From DATARH01 sp035935235 (GTDB taxonomy: Bacteria; Pseudomonadota; Alphaproteobacteria; ATCC43930; CGMCC-115725): DNA of 7,693 nucleotides. Within the stretch, counting starts at the first letter, position 1; each line of letters starts with the position of its first letter. Both the position numbers and the translations under genes were made by a program. Location of the stretch: positions 1 to 7,693 of the forward strand of contig DASYXG010000021.1 in NCBI GenBank assembly GCA_035935235.1, read 5' to 3'. Under the pieces are notes generated by a model. The model did not search any database. It was not told where the DNA came from and saw only the letters and a program-made list of their open reading frames with translations. Positions 6,276 through 7,693 of this stretch are shown piece by piece.

Positions 6276-7693
6276 GTGGCGCGCGGAGCCGACCAACACA
6301 AAAATCCCCAATCCGACATCGAGATCGCGCAAGCCGCGACGATGCGGCCGATCGGCGAGATCGCCGCCAAGCTCGGCATTCCCGACGAAGCGCTGTCGCC
6401 GTATGGCCGCTACAAGGCGAAGGTCGCGCTCGACTATGTCGATACGCTCAAGGACAGGCCCAACGGAAAACTGATCCTCGTCACCGCGATCACCCCGACC
6501 CCCGCGGGCGAGGGCAAGACCACGACCACGGTCGGTCTTGGCGACGCGCTTAACCATATCGGCAAGAAGGCGATCCTCTGCCTGCGCGAGCCGAGTCTAG
6601 GCCCTAGCTTTGGCATGAAGGGCGGCGCGGCCGGCGGCGGCTATGCTCAGGTCGTGCCGATGGAGGACATCAACCTCCACTTTACCGGCGATTTCCATGC
6701 GATCGGCGCCGCCAACAACCTGCTCGCGGCGATGGTCGACAACCACATCTATTGGGGCAACGAGCTCGGCATCGACTCGCGCCGGGTGACTTGGCGCCGC
6801 GGTCTCGATATGAACGACCGGGCGCTGCGCCAGATCACCTCGTCGCTGGGCGGCGTCGCCAATGGCTTCCCGCGCGAGGACGGGTTCGACATCGTCGTCG
6901 CCTCCGAGGTGATGGCGATTTTCTGCCTCGCGACCGATCTCAACGACCTGAAGCGGCGGCTCGCCAACATCATCGTCGGCCAGACCCGGGCGCGCGAGCC
7001 GGTGCGCGCCGGACAACTCAACGCCGCGGGCGCGATGGCGGTGCTGCTCAAGGATGCGGTCGCTCCCAACCTGGTGCAGACACTCGAGAACAATCCCGCT
7101 TTCATCCACGGCGGGCCCTTCGCCAACATCGCACACGGCTGCAACTCGGTGATCGCGACCAAGACGGCGCTGAAGCTGGCAGATTACGTCGTGACCGAGG
7201 CCGGCTTCGGCGCCGATCTCGGCGCCGAGAAGTTTATGGACATCAAGTGCCGCAAGGCCGGGCTGAAACCCGATGCCGCGGTGGTCGTCGCCACCGTCCG
7301 CGCCTTGAAGATGCATGGCGGTGTCGCCCGCGACCAGCTGCGCGCCGAGAACGTCGCCGCGCTCGAAGCCGGGTACGCCAATCTTGCGCGCCATCTGGAA
7401 AACCTGCGCGGGTTCGGCATACCGGCGGTGGTGTCGGTCAACCGCTTCAGCGCCGATACGGAAGCCGAGCACGCCAAGCTGAAGGAACTATGCGCCGCAC
7501 ACGGGGTCGAGGCGGTGATCGCCGACCATTGGGCCTATGGCGGCGAGGGCGCCGCCCCGCTTGCCGAGACAGTGGTCAAGACCATCGACAAGGGCCAGGC
7601 GAAGTTCCAGGTGCTGTACCCAGACGAGATGCCGCTGCGCGACAAGATCAAGACCATCGCCCAGAAGATCTACCGGGCGAAGGACATCGCCTG
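6276..7693 (+). CDS. fhs: formate-tetrahydrofolate ligase (partial, runs off the right edge)
   Basis: The first 472 codons of a formate-tetrahydrofolate ligase, a family usually near 555-560 residues, so about 85% is present. It is a cytosolic enzyme that makes 10-formyl-tetrahydrofolate from formate, tetrahydrofolate and ATP and feeds one-carbon metabolism. The N-terminus 'SDIEIAQAATMRPIGEIAAK' is typical. The ATP-binding P-loop TPAGEGKT lies at 75-82. The first family signature sits within 'FGMKGGAAGGGYAQVVPM' (about 112-129) and the second is 'VASEVMAIF' (about 208-216). The start is GTG 6276-6278: an in-frame TAA lies at 6252-6254, no other start codon intervenes, and GAGGAG lies 7 bases upstream. 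The gene is divergent from the exported protein gene. A 17-bp palindrome precedes it. No frameshift is seen in the visible part. Confidence 0.96.
   Translation, partial: MARGADQHKNPQSDIEIAQAATMRPIGEIAAKLGIPDEALSPYGRYKAKVALDYVDTLKDRPNGKLILVTAITPTPAGEGKTTTTVGLGDALNHIGKKAILCLREPSLGPSFGMKGGAAGGGYAQVVPMEDINLHFTGDFHAIGAANNLLAAMVDNHIYWGNELGIDSRRVTWRRGLDMNDRALRQITSSLGGVANGFPREDGFDIVVASEVMAIFCLATDLNDLKRRLANIIVGQTRAREPVRAGQLNAAGAMAVLLKDAVAPNLVQTLENNPAFIHGGPFANIAHGCNSVIATKTALKLADYVVTEAGFGADLGAEKFMDIKCRKAGLKPDAAVVVATVRALKMHGGVARDQLRAENVAALEAGYANLARHLENLRGFGIPAVVSVNRFSADTEAEHAKLKELCAAHGVEAVIADHWAYGGEGAAPLAETVVKTIDKGQAKFQVLYPDEMPLRDKIKTIAQKIYRAKDIA

Noticed and set aside
6597..7472. Long minus-strand open frame opposite fhs
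   Set aside because: Antisense shadow of formate-tetrahydrofolate ligase, whose motifs are unmistakable; the translated product has no recognisable domain.

Overview
The window reads as chromosome of a GC-rich alphaproteobacterium. The signs are a COQ9-family ubiquinone protein (typical of alphaproteobacteria and mitochondria), a proton-translocating transhydrogenase PntB end, a 'CREY...YGTAC' surface-antigen-like exported protein, a DUF559 gene set in GC-rich palindromic repeats, and short GTG-initiated leaders. The genus cannot be fixed from sequence alone; a Rhizobiales- or Rhodospirillales-like organism fits.

Layout, left to right. (1) 2-214 (+): the last 70 codons of pntB. (2) 228-647 (-): a DUF559/Vsr-like endonuclease-fold gene bracketed by an inverted copy of one GC-rich palindromic repeat. 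The repeat supplies the gene's ribosome-binding site, start codon, tail and stop codon. (3) 682-951 (-): an unrecognised 89-aa protein of lower GC, just downstream of (4) rpsU (ribosomal protein S21, 975-1178, -). (5) Divergent from rpsU is a plus-strand block: a Baeyer-Villiger-type flavin monooxygenase (1369-3009), a stand-alone peptide deformylase (3061-3624) and a COQ9 protein (3621-4259). The last two overlap by 4 bases. (6) Convergent to these on the minus strand are a glutathione S-transferase (4871-5506) followed by a 2'-5' RNA ligase/2H-phosphoesterase-like protein (4274-4810) that lacks one of the two family-defining histidines. (7) 5580-6089 (-): an exported Tyr/Pro-rich protein with a small peptide repeat and a C-terminal cysteine module. 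(8) 6276 to the window end (+): formate-tetrahydrofolate ligase, cut off by the window edge after 472 codons.

Most of this is core metabolism and translation. PntB makes NADPH, which the monooxygenase would consume. FTHFS makes 10-formyl-THF, the formyl donor for initiator tRNA, and deformylase later releases that formyl group as formate; this is a pathway link, not an operon. COQ9 serves ubiquinone synthesis.

I found no convincing novel multi-gene system, CRISPR array, tRNA, phage or transposase. The points most worth a second look are the repeat-embedded DUF559 unit, the His-to-Glu change in the 2H phosphoesterase, the two perfect 17-bp palindromes just upstream of def and fhs, and the small unknown gene behind rpsU. 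No gene-free stretch exceeds 300 bases. The two longest gaps (1179-1368 and 6090-6275) are divergent promoter regions.
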